Shown piece after piece: positions 51,890-61,482 of a stretch of 64,000 nucleotides of DNA (within the stretch, counting starts at the first letter, position 1; each line of letters starts with the position of its first letter). The stretch is from the NCBI RefSeq assembly GCF_010211765.1, contig NZ_PDWO01000007.1, positions 120,615-184,614 of the forward strand, in the 5' to 3' direction. The notes beneath the pieces were generated by a model. The model saw only the letters and a program-made list of their open reading frames with translations, made no database searches and was not told the DNA's origin. The stretch is from Pseudoxanthomonas kaohsiungensis. GTDB lineage: Bacteria; Pseudomonadota; Gammaproteobacteria; Xanthomonadales; Xanthomonadaceae. The translations under genes and the position numbers were made by a program.

Positions 51890-53224
51890 ATGCAAGAGCC
51901 GGCCAACATCAATACGACGACCGTACAACCCGCCCCGACCGCCACCGTGTACGGCATGCCGGCCTATGCCGATCGTGCTGCGGCCGTGGGTGAAGTGCAT
52001 GCGCGCCCGCATCTGTTGATTCAGGCCCCCCGCGGCATATTGCAGCTCGCTTTCATGACCGAAGGCGATCAGGCCAGGGATCAGATGGCGATGAGTGAGT
52101 TGTCTCATCGCTTCGGCGTTGCCGAGCCCGACCACGCTACGCCGCTTCACGGCGTGACATGGGATGAGGGAGACCTGCACTGTGAAAAGCACACCGAGTT
52201 CTCAACGTATCTCTGGTGCGCTTCGCTGGATTCCGAGACGGGAGAGCCGTGCGGCGAAAATCCGTTCAAGCATGGATTTGTTCCTCCCGGCCCGGTCGTA
52301 TCCGGCATCCGTTTGAGACTTCTTCCGTGGACGCCGGAAACGGAGAAGCAGGTCGATCGCTTCGATCCTGCCAGCCTGTGCTACTCGCTGGTGGAGAACG
52401 GCTCTGCCGCCATCCTGACCGACTTTCGACAGGATGAGGATGGCCTGACGCAGATCCTCGTCCTTGCCCGCGATTTGACCCCGGCGCGGGCGGGTGCGCT
52501 GGCTCAACGTCTGCTGGAGATCGAGACTTACCGCACCTTGGCGTTGCTGTCCCTGCCGTTGACACGATCGATGACGTCGGAACTGCGACGCATGGAGTCG
52601 CGCCTTGCGGCGATCACCGACGAGATGTGTACGAGCTTGGTGGAACGGCGCGACAGCGACGTGCTGCTGTCCGAATTGACCGGCCTGGCTGCCGAACTGG
52701 AAGCTGGCGTTGCGGCGAATCTCTATCGCTTCGGCGCCAGTCGTGCCTACTACGAGATCGTCGAGGAAAGGCTGGCAGCGCTTTCGGAAGAGGCCGTATC
52801 CGGGTACTGCACCTGGGCGGATTTCCTGCAGCGTCGCATCGCTCCCGCCATGCGGACATGCCAATCCGTAAAGGAGCGCCAGACCAAGCTCTCCGACAAG
52901 CTGACCCGCGCCATCGCGTTGCTGCGTTCCTGGATCGACGTCGAGCTTGAACGCCAGAACCGCGATCTGCTTGCGTCGATGAACAACCGGGCCAAGATGC
53001 AATTGCGCCTTCAGCAAACCGTCGAAGGCCTGTCGGTCGCGGCAATTTCTTATTACGTCGTGAGTCTTCTCGGCTATTTGCTCAAGGGCATTCCGATGGT
53101 TCACGACAGCGTGGCGCCGGTGATGGCGGTTCTGGTGCCTGCGGTGATGCTGACGATCTGGTGGATCGTGCGCAGGATCAGACACGCCCACGGCGACACG
53201 GCAGCGGAAGAGAAATCTTCCTGA
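51890..53224 (+). CDS. DUF3422 membrane-anchored protein
   Basis: 444 residues from ATG 51890. The DUF3422 pattern is clear: EVHARPHLLIQAPRGILQLAF near the N-terminus, LHCEKHTEFSTYLW, and MESRLAAITDEM. Near the C-terminus a helical bundle precedes two membrane helices (VAAISYYVVSLLGYLLKG and VAPVMAVLVPAVMLTIWWIV). Function is unknown; repeated association with formaldehyde-detoxification clusters is general knowledge I cannot check here. Confidence 0.8.
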   Translation: MQEPANINTTTVQPAPTATVYGMPAYADRAAAVGEVHARPHLLIQAPRGILQLAFMTEGDQARDQMAMSELSHRFGVAEPDHATPLHGVTWDEGDLHCEKHTEFSTYLWCASLDSETGEPCGENPFKHGFVPPGPVVSGIRLRLLPWTPETEKQVDRFDPASLCYSLVENGSAAILTDFRQDEDGLTQILVLARDLTPARAGALAQRLLEIETYRTLALLSLPLTRSMTSELRRMESRLAAITDEMCTSLVERRDSDVLLSELTGLAAELEAGVAANLYRFGASRAYYEIVEERLAALSEEAVSGYCTWADFLQRRIAPAMRTCQSVKERQTKLSDKLTRAIALLRSWIDVELERQNRDLLASMNNRAKMQLRLQQTVEGLSVAAISYYVVSLLGYLLKGIPMVHDSVAPVMAVLVPAVMLTIWWIVRRIRHAHGDTAAEEKSS

Positions 53225-53282
53225 CGAGCTGCCGTCCTGGCGCGCGAGAGCTGCGCCGTCCGTTTGAACATAGGAGAACTAC

Positions 53283-54113
53283 ATGGAACGCATCGAACAT
53301 CACGCCAGCTTTGATGGTTGGCAGGACGTTTATCAGCATGAATCCACGACGCTCGGTTGCACGATGAAGGTCGGCGTCTATCTGCCTCCGCAGGCACAGC
53401 ACGGCAAGGTGCCGGTGCTGTACTGGCTTTCAGGCCTCACCTGCACCGAGCAGAACTTCATCACCAAGTCCGCCGTCCAGCGCTACGCGGCCGAACATGG
53501 CATTGCCGTCGTCGCGCCCGATAGCAGTGCTCGCGGCGAAGGCGTTGCCGACGATCCTGCCTATGACCTCGGACAGGGGGCGGGTTTCTACGTCAACGCC
53601 ACACAGGAACCCTGGGCAGCGAATCATCGGATGTACGACTACGTCGTGCAGGAATTGCCGGCGCTGATCGAGGCCCACTTTCCCGTGACAGCGGAGCGGA
53701 GCATCAGCGGCCATTCCATGGGAGGACACGGCGCTCTGGTCATCGCCCTGCGCAACCCGGGCCGTTATCGAAGCGTCTCGGCCTTCTCGCCCATCGTCGC
53801 CCCCACCCAGGTTCCCTGGGGGCACAAGGCCTTCGAGGCGTACCTGGGCAGCGATCGGGAAGTGTGGAAGCAGTACGACACCGTGGAGCTGATTCGCACC
53901 GTGCAGGAGCGTTTGCCGTTGCTGGTTGATCAGGGCTTGGGCGACGAGTTCCTGGAGAGCCAGCTTCAGCCCGACCTGCTGCGCAAAGCCTGCGACGAGA
54001 CGGGGCACCCGCTCACGTTGAATCTGCGCCCAGGCTACGACCACAGCTACTACTTCATTGCCAGCTTCATTGGCGAGCATATGGCACACCACGCATCGGC
54101 GCTGAAACGCTGA
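53283..54113 (+). CDS. frmB: S-formylglutathione hydrolase
   Basis: 276 residues, esterase-D family. Nucleophile Ser in SGHSMGGHGAL, Asp in a GLGDEFLESQL context and His in GYDHSYYFIASF. It releases formate and glutathione from the FrmA product. Same strand and spacing as the rest of the cluster. Confidence 0.95.
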   Translation: MERIEHHASFDGWQDVYQHESTTLGCTMKVGVYLPPQAQHGKVPVLYWLSGLTCTEQNFITKSAVQRYAAEHGIAVVAPDSSARGEGVADDPAYDLGQGAGFYVNATQEPWAANHRMYDYVVQELPALIEAHFPVTAERSISGHSMGGHGALVIALRNPGRYRSVSAFSPIVAPTQVPWGHKAFEAYLGSDREVWKQYDTVELIRTVQERLPLLVDQGLGDEFLESQLQPDLLRKACDETGHPLTLNLRPGYDHSYYFIASFIGEHMAHHASALKR

Positions 54114-54129
54114 GAGAGGAGATCGGGTC

Positions 54130-55437
54130 ATGACAAAGACCTCCAAAAACCGACATCACGTCGTCATTATCGGAGCGGGCTTCGGCGGGATCGAGGTTGC
54201 CAACCAGCTTGCTGGTGTCGAGGTCGATGTGACGATCATCGATCGGCGCAATCATCACCTGTTCCAACCCTTGCTTTACCAGGTCGCAGGTGCGTCACTT
54301 TCGACATCCGAGATCGCCTGGCCTATTCGCTATCTCTTCCGAAATCGCCCGGAAGTGAACACCTTGATGGCGGAAGTGGAAGGTATCGACCAGGACGCGC
54401 GTCAGGTCATTCTCAACAATGGAATGCGGCAAACCTACGACACGCTCGTGCTCGCGACAGGTGCTACCCATGCCTACTTCGGACACGACGAATGGGGGGC
54501 TTTCGCGCCGGGGTTGAAGACGCTGGAAGATGCCACGACCATTCGGGGCCGAATCCTCGCGGCTTTCGAGGAAGCTGAGCGCACGAGCGATCCTCAGCAG
54601 CGTGCCGCGCTGCAGACGTTCGTCATCATCGGTGGTGGTCCCACCGGGGTTGAATTGGCCGGAACCATCGCCGAGCTGGCACGAGACACGCTGGCGCGTG
54701 ACTTCCGCTCGATCGACCCGAGCACATCGCGGGTTGTACTGATCGAGGCTGGCCCGCGTCTGTTGTCGGTCTTTCCAAAGGATCTTTCGGCCTATACGCG
54801 CCAGGCACTCGAAAAACTCGGGGTCGAGGTCGTGCTGGGTACTCCGGTCACCGAATGCTCGGCCGACGGCGTGGTGTATGGCGGCAAGCCCCTTTCGGCC
54901 AAGACCATCGTCTGGGCCGCCGGAGTCCAGGCGTCTCCCGCGGCTCGCTGGTTGGGCGCTGCGTCTGATCGTGCTGGTCGAGTGGTCGTTGGCCCTGACC
55001 TGACGGTGGCCGGTCGCCCGGAGGTCTTCGCCATCGGCGATACAGCCTCGTGCACCATGGCCGATGGGAAGCCCGTGCCGGGCATCGCCCCGGCCACCAA
55101 ACAGCAAGGGAAGTACGTCGCTAACCTGATTGGACGGCGTTTGAAGGGCAAGCCCGTTGACGGGCCTTTCAAATACCGGCATCAGGGGAACCTGGCCACC
55201 ATCGGCCGCAGCCTGGCGGTGATTGACATGGGGCGGGTGAAGCTGCGTGGTGCCTTTGCGTGGTGGATCTGGAAGCTGGCGCACATCTACTTTCTGATCG
55301 GCACGCGAAATCGTCTCAGTGTCGCTTTGAGCTGGGTATGGAACCACAGCATCGGCTACCGCGGCTCTCGCATCATCATGCATGCGATTGCCGACAAAGA
55401 GCCCACGGCGTTGGATAAATCCGGCTCTCTGGATTGA
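54130..55437 (+). CDS. Type II NADH dehydrogenase-like flavoprotein
   Basis: 435 residues. FAD site VVIIGAGFGGIEVANQL, NAD site VIIGGGPTGVELAGTIAELA, the second FAD motif PEVFAIGDTA, and the NDH-2 C-terminal membrane-associating stretch (WWIWKLAHIYFLIGTRNRLSVALSW). It may reoxidise the NADH made by FrmA directly into the quinone pool. Confidence 0.87.
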   Translation: MTKTSKNRHHVVIIGAGFGGIEVANQLAGVEVDVTIIDRRNHHLFQPLLYQVAGASLSTSEIAWPIRYLFRNRPEVNTLMAEVEGIDQDARQVILNNGMRQTYDTLVLATGATHAYFGHDEWGAFAPGLKTLEDATTIRGRILAAFEEAERTSDPQQRAALQTFVIIGGGPTGVELAGTIAELARDTLARDFRSIDPSTSRVVLIEAGPRLLSVFPKDLSAYTRQALEKLGVEVVLGTPVTECSADGVVYGGKPLSAKTIVWAAGVQASPAARWLGAASDRAGRVVVGPDLTVAGRPEVFAIGDTASCTMADGKPVPGIAPATKQQGKYVANLIGRRLKGKPVDGPFKYRHQGNLATIGRSLAVIDMGRVKLRGAFAWWIWKLAHIYFLIGTRNRLSVALSWVWNHSIGYRGSRIIMHAIADKEPTALDKSGSLD

Positions 55438-55488
55438 GGTGCCCACCTTATCGGAACGTCAACTATCAGAAATGCCAGGGAGAGGAAC

Positions 55489-56802
55489 TTGACCGATCTA
55501 TTCACGACAAAGCCCAAGCCTCCCTTGGCCGAACTCCTGCGGCCCAAGACGCTGGACGAATTCGTCGGGCAACGGCACTTGCTCGGCCCCGGCAAGCCGC
55601 TGCGTCTCGCGTTCGAGGCGGGCAAGTTGCACTCGTTCATCCTCTGGGGGCCGCCAGGCGTGGGCAAGACCACCCTAGGGCGCCTGGCCGCCAGTGCGAC
55701 CGACAGCCGATTCATCGCCATCTCGGCCGTGCTGGCCGGGGTGAAGGACATCCGGCAAGCCATCGACGAGGCCCAGGCCGAACTGGACAACCATGGTCGA
55801 TCGACGGTGCTTTTCGTCGATGAGATCCATCGCTTCAACAAGGCGCAGCAGGATGCCCTGCTGCCCCATGTCGAGTCGGGGCTCCTGACCCTGGTGGGGG
55901 GGACGACCGAGCATCCGGGGTTGGCGGTCAATTCCGCACTGCTCTCGCGCGCGCAGGTCTATACCCTCGAACCGCTGTCCAGCGACGAACTGAACCAGCT
56001 CTATGAACGCGCGCTGCCGCATCTCCAGGGCGTCACGCTGGACGCGGACGCGCTGGACCTGCTAATGGGCTTTGCCGATGGCGACGGCAGGCGCTTCCTC
56101 AATCTGCTTGAGCAGGTGACGAATGCTGCGTCGGGCGCTGGCAAGGTCGTGGTCGATGGCGAGTTCGCCAGACTGTCCACCAGTCCATCGCTGCGCAGGT
56201 TCGACAAAGGTGGCGACGAGTTCTACTGGCAGCTCTCAGCCTTCCACAAGTCGCTGAGGGGTTCCGACCCCGATGCGGCCCTGTATTGGCTGGCCCGCAT
56301 CCTCGACGGCAGCGGCGACGTGAGCCAGGTGACCCGCCGCATGGTGGTTATGGCCAGCGAAGACATCGGCAATGCCGACCCGCAGGCGCTGCAACTGGCA
56401 CTCAATGCCGCGCTGGCCTACGACAGGCTGGGCTCGCCCGAAGGCGAGATACCGCTGGCCCAGGCGGTGACTTACCTCGCTCTGGCCCCCAAGTCGAATG
56501 CCGCCTATGCGGCCTGGGATCAGGCCAAGGCATTCGTCAAGCGCAGCGGCTCCCAGCCTGTGCCGCTCCATCTTCGCAATGCGCCGACGAAGCTGATGAA
56601 GCAGATGGGCTATCACGAAGGCTACCGCTACGCGCATGATGAGCCCAACGGCTATGCCGCTGGGCAAACCTATTTTCCCGAGGGCGTGGCGCGGCCGGGC
56701 TGGTACCAGCCAACGGACAGGGGCGTCGAGCGACGGCTGGGAGAAAGGCTTACTTGGCTGCGCTCGCTCGATGACGCGACGCCGCCAAGCCCGGACGCTT
56801 GA
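55489..56802 (+). CDS. rarA: RarA/MgsA replication-associated recombination ATPase
   Basis: 437 residues from TTG 55489, supported by GGGAGAGG just upstream and by the family-typical start (TDLFTTKPKPPLAELLRPKTLDEFVGQ). Walker A GPPGVGKTTL, Walker B LFVDEIHRF, sensor and lid region ending in the RarA tetramerisation domain. It acts on stalled forks, fitting the DNA-protein crosslinks that formaldehyde makes. It is a second copy if the host has its own chromosomal rarA, as most do. Confidence 0.92.
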   Translation: MTDLFTTKPKPPLAELLRPKTLDEFVGQRHLLGPGKPLRLAFEAGKLHSFILWGPPGVGKTTLGRLAASATDSRFIAISAVLAGVKDIRQAIDEAQAELDNHGRSTVLFVDEIHRFNKAQQDALLPHVESGLLTLVGGTTEHPGLAVNSALLSRAQVYTLEPLSSDELNQLYERALPHLQGVTLDADALDLLMGFADGDGRRFLNLLEQVTNAASGAGKVVVDGEFARLSTSPSLRRFDKGGDEFYWQLSAFHKSLRGSDPDAALYWLARILDGSGDVSQVTRRMVVMASEDIGNADPQALQLALNAALAYDRLGSPEGEIPLAQAVTYLALAPKSNAAYAAWDQAKAFVKRSGSQPVPLHLRNAPTKLMKQMGYHEGYRYAHDEPNGYAAGQTYFPEGVARPGWYQPTDRGVERRLGERLTWLRSLDDATPPSPDA

Positions 56803-56840
56803 CCGACATCCCCCCCCGAAATCGTCCCATCGCTACCTCG

Positions 56841-56889
56841 CGAACTACAGGATAAGAACATGCCAGACGCTTCTCTCGGTGAATCCTCT
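56841..56889 (+). repeat. Leader repeat, copy 1 (nhaA start)
   Basis: 49 bases covering the ribosome site, ATG and the first ten codons; 45 of 49 match the copy at 58732-58780. Encodes MPDASLGESS. Confidence 0.9.
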
Positions 56890-58725
56890 CCGAATATCAG
56901 ACGGAGACGAGTTGCCCGCTATCTACGCACCGAGTCTGGGGCGGCGGTGCTGCTGGTGATCGTCACGGTTGTGGCGCTGGCGTGGGCGAACTCGCCGCTA
57001 TCCGATGCCTATTTCGGGTTGTGGCACCTGGACGTCGGGTTCAACTTTGGGCCATTGGGCCTGCACATGGATCTGCATCACTGGGTCAACGATGGCCTGA
57101 TGGTCGTCTTCTTCTTCCTGATCGGCCTGGAGGTGCGTCAGGAATTCGCCCACGGGTCGCTCAGGGACCGCAGCCGTGCCCGTCTCGCCCTGATCGCGGG
57201 GGTCGCGGGTGTTGTGCTTCCCGCGCTGGTGTATGTCCTGCTCGTGGGGCTGGCCGGAGGTCAGGGCCTGCACGGGTGGGGGGCGGTGGTCGGTACCGAT
57301 ACGGCGTTCATGCTGGGCACCCTGGCGATCGTCGGTCCGCGGCTGTCTGGTCAGTTGCGCGTGTTCCTGCTCACCCTGACCGTGGTCGATGACTTCCTCG
57401 CCGTGTCCATCATCGGCATCGTCTATAGCGAGGAGATCCGGGTCGTCCCGTTGCTGATCGCCCTTGCCAGTCTCGTCGGGTTGTGGTTGCTGGGGCGCAC
57501 CCGCCAGTGGCGGGCAATGCCGTATGTGCTGATCGTGATCGTGCTGTGGCTCGCAACCGTGTATTCCGGCATCCATGCCTCCCTCGCCGGGATGGCCGCG
57601 GGGCTGCTGATCCCCGCCTATGCGACGCAACGTCACGGGGTCGTTGCGGCAAGACAACTGTTCCGCGACTTCTGGCAGTCTCCGAGTGCCGCATCGGCTC
57701 GCGCGGTGGACTGCGGGCTGTCCCAGGGTATCTCGGTGAACGAGCGGCTGCACGAGTTCCTGCGGCTGCCGACAGCGCTGCTGATCGTGCCGGTGTTCGC
57801 CTTGGCGAACGCCGGGGTGGACCTGCGTGGCGGGCTGCTCGCCGAGGCCTTCGGCTCGCCCGTGACCTGGGGCGTCATCGCGGGGCTCGTGCTCGGCAAG
57901 CTCCTGGGCATCGGGCTCACCACGCTCGTCGCCGTCCGTCTCGGCCTGGGCCGGCTGCCCGAGGGCGTCGGAATGGGGAGCGTGTTCGGTGGTGCGGCAC
58001 TGTCCGGGATCGGGTTCACCGTGTCGCTGCTCATCATCGGGCTCGCGTTCGGCACGACTTCCGACCTGGGCCGCCAGGCGACGGTCGGCGTGCTCGTGTC
58101 GATGATGCTCGCCACGTTGCTCGGGTGGCTCATCTTCAAGGTCGCCGCCCAGCGGTGGGGTGAGGAGAACGCCGATCTGCCGATGGTGCTTGAGCCGCCG
58201 GTCGATCCCGAGGTCGATCACATTCGCGGGCCAGAGGACGCGCAGCTCACGCTGGTGGAGTACGTGGACTTCGAGTGCGAGTACTGTGCGCACGCTACCG
58301 GTTCTTGGGAGGATCTGCGCGCCCACTTCGGGGACGACCTGCGGTATGTGGTGCGCCACTTGCCGCACCACCCGCATGGGCCGATCGCCGCGCGGGCGTC
58401 CGAGGCGGCATCGAATCAGGGGATGTTCTGGCCGTGGCTGGACTTCGTGTTCACCCGTCAGCACGCGCTGGAGCGCGAGGATCTGATCGGCTACGCCGCA
58501 GAGCTTGGGCTCGACGTCGATCGGTTCATCGCGGATCTCGACAGCCCTGCGGTGATCGAGCGTGTCGAGCGCGACCTCGCCAGTGCGGTCGCCAGCGGAG
58601 CGCATGTCACGCCGACGTTCTTCGTCGAGGGTCGCCGCCTGCGCGGCAGCTACGACGCCCGCTCTGTCACCGCAGCGCTCGAAGCCAGCCGCCGCGGCAC
58701 CCGGACTCAGGAAGTCCCGTCCTGA
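56860..58725 (+). CDS. nhaA: NhaA Na+/H+ antiporter fused to a thioredoxin/DsbA-like domain
   Basis: 621 residues. Residues 1-430 are NhaA: about 11-12 membrane helices with VFFFLIGLEVRQEF, VGTDTAFMLG and the aspartate pair in LTVVDDFLAV (the Na+ and proton site). Residues 450-621 form a DsbA-like thioredoxin domain with a CxxC (FECEYCAHA) and the cis-Pro region (HVTPTFFVEG). This fusion is well known in actinobacteria and rarer in proteobacteria. Its 5' leader and first codons repeat those of the next gene. It may exchange ions and pair that with thiol redox work under aldehyde or oxidant stress; the link is inference. Confidence 0.88.
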   Translation: MPDASLGESSPNIRRRRVARYLRTESGAAVLLVIVTVVALAWANSPLSDAYFGLWHLDVGFNFGPLGLHMDLHHWVNDGLMVVFFFLIGLEVRQEFAHGSLRDRSRARLALIAGVAGVVLPALVYVLLVGLAGGQGLHGWGAVVGTDTAFMLGTLAIVGPRLSGQLRVFLLTLTVVDDFLAVSIIGIVYSEEIRVVPLLIALASLVGLWLLGRTRQWRAMPYVLIVIVLWLATVYSGIHASLAGMAAGLLIPAYATQRHGVVAARQLFRDFWQSPSAASARAVDCGLSQGISVNERLHEFLRLPTALLIVPVFALANAGVDLRGGLLAEAFGSPVTWGVIAGLVLGKLLGIGLTTLVAVRLGLGRLPEGVGMGSVFGGAALSGIGFTVSLLIIGLAFGTTSDLGRQATVGVLVSMMLATLLGWLIFKVAAQRWGEENADLPMVLEPPVDPEVDHIRGPEDAQLTLVEYVDFECEYCAHATGSWEDLRAHFGDDLRYVVRHLPHHPHGPIAARASEAASNQGMFWPWLDFVFTRQHALEREDLIGYAAELGLDVDRFIADLDSPAVIERVERDLASAVASGAHVTPTFFVEGRRLRGSYDARSVTAALEASRRGTRTQEVPS

Positions 58726-58731
58726 GCGGGA

Positions 58732-58780
58732 CGAACTACAGGATAAGAACATGCCAAACAATTCTTTCGGTGAATCCTCT
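58732..58780 (+). repeat. Leader repeat, copy 2 (uvrA-like start)
   Basis: Second copy of the 49-base leader; encodes MPNNSFGESS. The four differences all lie after the ATG. Confidence 0.9.
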
Positions 58781-61402
58781 TGTACCGCTGCGGCCAGCGG
58801 CCTCGTGCAGGTGCGTGGCGCGCGCGAGAACAACCTCAAGGAGGTGGACGTCTCCATCCCGCGTAACGCGCTGGTGGTGTTCTCGGGTGTCTCCGGCTCC
58901 GGTAAGTCCTCGCTGGCCTTTGGCACCATCTATGCCGAGGCCCAGCGGCGCTACTTCGAGTCGGTGGCCCCCTATGCGCGGCGACTGATCGACCAGGCCG
59001 GCGTACCGGACGTCGATGCGATCGACGGCCTGCCGCCGGCGGTGGCGCTGCAACAGCAGCGGGGCTCCAGCAACGCGCGTTCCTCTGTGGGCAGCGTGAC
59101 CACGCTATCCAGCCTGGTGCGGATGATGTATTCGCGCGCCGGCGCCTATCCGGCCAACCAGCCGATGCTGTACGCCGAGGATTTTTCGCCCAACACGCCG
59201 CAGGGAGCGTGCCCGACCTGCCACGGCCTCGGCCATGTGTACGAGGTGACCGAGGCCAGCATGGTGCCGGACCCGTCGCTGAGCATCCGCGAGCGGGCGA
59301 TCGCCTCTTGGCCCCCCGCCTGGCAAGGCCAGAACCTGCGCGACATCCTGGTCAGCATGGGCTACGACGTTGACCGACCGTGGAAGGACCTGCCGAAGAA
59401 GGATCGCGACTGGATTCTGTTCACCGAGGAAACACCGACGGTGCCGGTGTACGCCGGCCTCACGCCTGCCGAGACCCGCGCCGCGCTCAAGCGCAAGATG
59501 GAGCCGAGCTACATGGGCACCTTCACCGGCGCCCGGCGGTATGTGCTGCACACCTTTGCCAACACCCAGAGCGCGCTGATGAGAAAGCGCGTGTCCCGGT
59601 TCATGGAGGGCAAACCGTGCCCCACCTGCCACGGCAAGCGGCTCAAGCCCGAGGCGCTGTCGGTCACCTTCGCCGGCGTGGACATCGGCGCGTTCATGCA
59701 GATGCCGCTGGACCAGTTGGCGGCCTTGCTCGAACCCATCGCCCAGGGCGATTTCCGCGCCCATGCAGCGGGGGCGGCTACGGACAAGGAGGCGACCCGA
59801 CGCGACCGTGCCGAACGCGCGGCAACCGGTCGCGCCGTCCATGCGGTATCGCCCGACGTGCGCCGCACCTCGGCGCTATCGGAAGAAAAGCGCCTCGCCG
59901 CGCAGCGCCTAGCCGGTGGCGTGATGGCACGCCTGCGCCAACTGCGTGGGCTGGGCCTGGGCTACCTGACGCTGGACCGCGCCACGCCGACGCTTTCGGC
60001 CGGCGAGTTGCAGCGCCTGCGGCTGGCCACGCAATTGAGTTCCCTGCTGTTCGGTGTCGTGTACGTGCTCGACGAGCCCTCCGCGGGCCTGCACCCCTCC
60101 GACAGCCAGGCCCTGTACGACGCGCTCGACCGGCTGCGCGACGCCGGCAACTCGGTGTTCGTGGTGGAGCACGACTTGGACCTGATGCGCCGCGCGCAAT
60201 GGCTCGTGGATGTCGGGCCGGATGCTGGGGAGCGTGGCGGCCGCGTGCTCTACAGCGGCGAGCCGGATGGCCTGCGCAAGATTGCCGAATCGCGTACTGC
60301 ACGCTACCTGTTCGATGAGATCCCCGCGCCGGGACGCCGGGCACGCGAAGCGACCGGCTGGCTGGAGCTGCAGGACATTCACCGCCACAACCTGCATGGC
60401 GTGAATGCGCGCATTCCGCTGGGCGTGTTGTCGGCCGTCACCGGCATCTCCGGCTCGGGCAAGTCCAGCCTCGTCGCGCAGGCCCTGCCGGAGCTGATGC
60501 TGCTGCACCTGGGCCACGAGCCGGAAGACGATGTAACCGAAAGCGCCACCAGCGAAGGGCCGGCAGTGATCGAAGCGACCGGCGGCCATCTGGCGGGCGA
60601 CGTGGACGCCGTACAGCGTCTGGTGCAGGTGGACCAGAAACCGATCGGGCGCACGCCCCGATCCAACCTGGCCACCTACACCGGCCTGTTCGACCATGTG
60701 CGCAAGCTGTTCGCTGCCACGCCCGATGCGCGACGCCGCCGCTATGACGCCGGGCGGTTCTCGTTCAACGTCGCCAAGGGGCGCTGCGAGACCTGCGAGG
60801 GCGAGGGCTTCGTCAGCGTGGAACTGCTGTTCATGCCCAGCGTGTACGCGCCGTGTCCGACGTGCCATGGCGCACGCTACAACGAGGCCACGCTGAAGGT
60901 GCAATGGAACGGGCGCAACATCGCCGAGGTGCTGCAGATGACCGTGGACGAAGCCAGCGAATTCTTCGCGGGTGAAGACGCTGTGGCAAGGCCACTGCAA
61001 CTGCTGCGAGATATCGGACTGGGCTACCTGCGCCTGGGGCAACCGGCCACCGAGCTTTCCGGTGGCGAGGCGCAGCGTATCAAGCTGGCGACCGAGCTTC
61101 AGCGCAGCCAGCGCGGCCGAAGCCTGTACGTGCTCGACGAGCCGACCACCGGGCTGCATGCGTCGGATGCCGACCGGCTGCTGATCCAGTTGCAGCGCCT
61201 GGTCGATGCCGGCAACACCGTGGTGATGATCGAGCACGATATGCGCGCGGTGGCCCAGGCCGATTGGGTGATCGACGTGGGGCCTGGTGCAGGCGCTGCC
61301 GGCGGCAGCATCGTGGTGGCGGGCTCCCCTCAGCAGGTGGCCCGAACGTCTGGCAGCAGAACCGCTCCGTTCCTTGCACAGGAGTTGGCGCGGGCCGAGT
61401 AG
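58751..61402 (+). CDS. UvrA paralogue (UvrA2-like ABC ATPase)
   Basis: 883 residues from ATG 58751, shorter than housekeeping UvrA (about 940). Two ABC ATPase units: first Walker A GVSGSGKSS at 46-54, second in GISGSGKSSLVAQ. ABC signatures LSAGELQRLRLATQ and LSGGEAQRIKLATE, and zinc-finger cysteines CPTCHG, CETCEGEG, CPTCHG. The N-terminal zinc and UvrB-binding part is reduced, as in the UvrA2/DrrC-like group linked to drug or damage tolerance. It could recognise bulky or crosslinked DNA without UvrB. End of the formaldehyde island. Confidence 0.87.
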   Translation: MPNNSFGESSCTAAASGLVQVRGARENNLKEVDVSIPRNALVVFSGVSGSGKSSLAFGTIYAEAQRRYFESVAPYARRLIDQAGVPDVDAIDGLPPAVALQQQRGSSNARSSVGSVTTLSSLVRMMYSRAGAYPANQPMLYAEDFSPNTPQGACPTCHGLGHVYEVTEASMVPDPSLSIRERAIASWPPAWQGQNLRDILVSMGYDVDRPWKDLPKKDRDWILFTEETPTVPVYAGLTPAETRAALKRKMEPSYMGTFTGARRYVLHTFANTQSALMRKRVSRFMEGKPCPTCHGKRLKPEALSVTFAGVDIGAFMQMPLDQLAALLEPIAQGDFRAHAAGAATDKEATRRDRAERAATGRAVHAVSPDVRRTSALSEEKRLAAQRLAGGVMARLRQLRGLGLGYLTLDRATPTLSAGELQRLRLATQLSSLLFGVVYVLDEPSAGLHPSDSQALYDALDRLRDAGNSVFVVEHDLDLMRRAQWLVDVGPDAGERGGRVLYSGEPDGLRKIAESRTARYLFDEIPAPGRRAREATGWLELQDIHRHNLHGVNARIPLGVLSAVTGISGSGKSSLVAQALPELMLLHLGHEPEDDVTESATSEGPAVIEATGGHLAGDVDAVQRLVQVDQKPIGRTPRSNLATYTGLFDHVRKLFAATPDARRRRYDAGRFSFNVAKGRCETCEGEGFVSVELLFMPSVYAPCPTCHGARYNEATLKVQWNGRNIAEVLQMTVDEASEFFAGEDAVARPLQLLRDIGLGYLRLGQPATELSGGEAQRIKLATELQRSQRGRSLYVLDEPTTGLHASDADRLLIQLQRLVDAGNTVVMIEHDMRAVAQADWVIDVGPGAGAAGGSIVVAGSPQQVARTSGSRTAPFLAQELARAE

Positions 61403-61482
61403 CTCAGTTCGCCAAATGTTGCCAATTTTCGCGGGGCCTTGATCGTCGCCACACGACGGTGGCGATCAATGCCCGAATCGCG

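Noticed and set aside
56998..58929. 643-aa minus-strand frame
   Set aside because: Antisense to nhaA and the start of the uvrA-like gene; rich in His/Gln/Arg with no domain pattern.
59909..61237. 442-aa minus-strand frame
   Set aside because: Antisense to the uvrA-like gene, whose ABC motifs are unmistakable.
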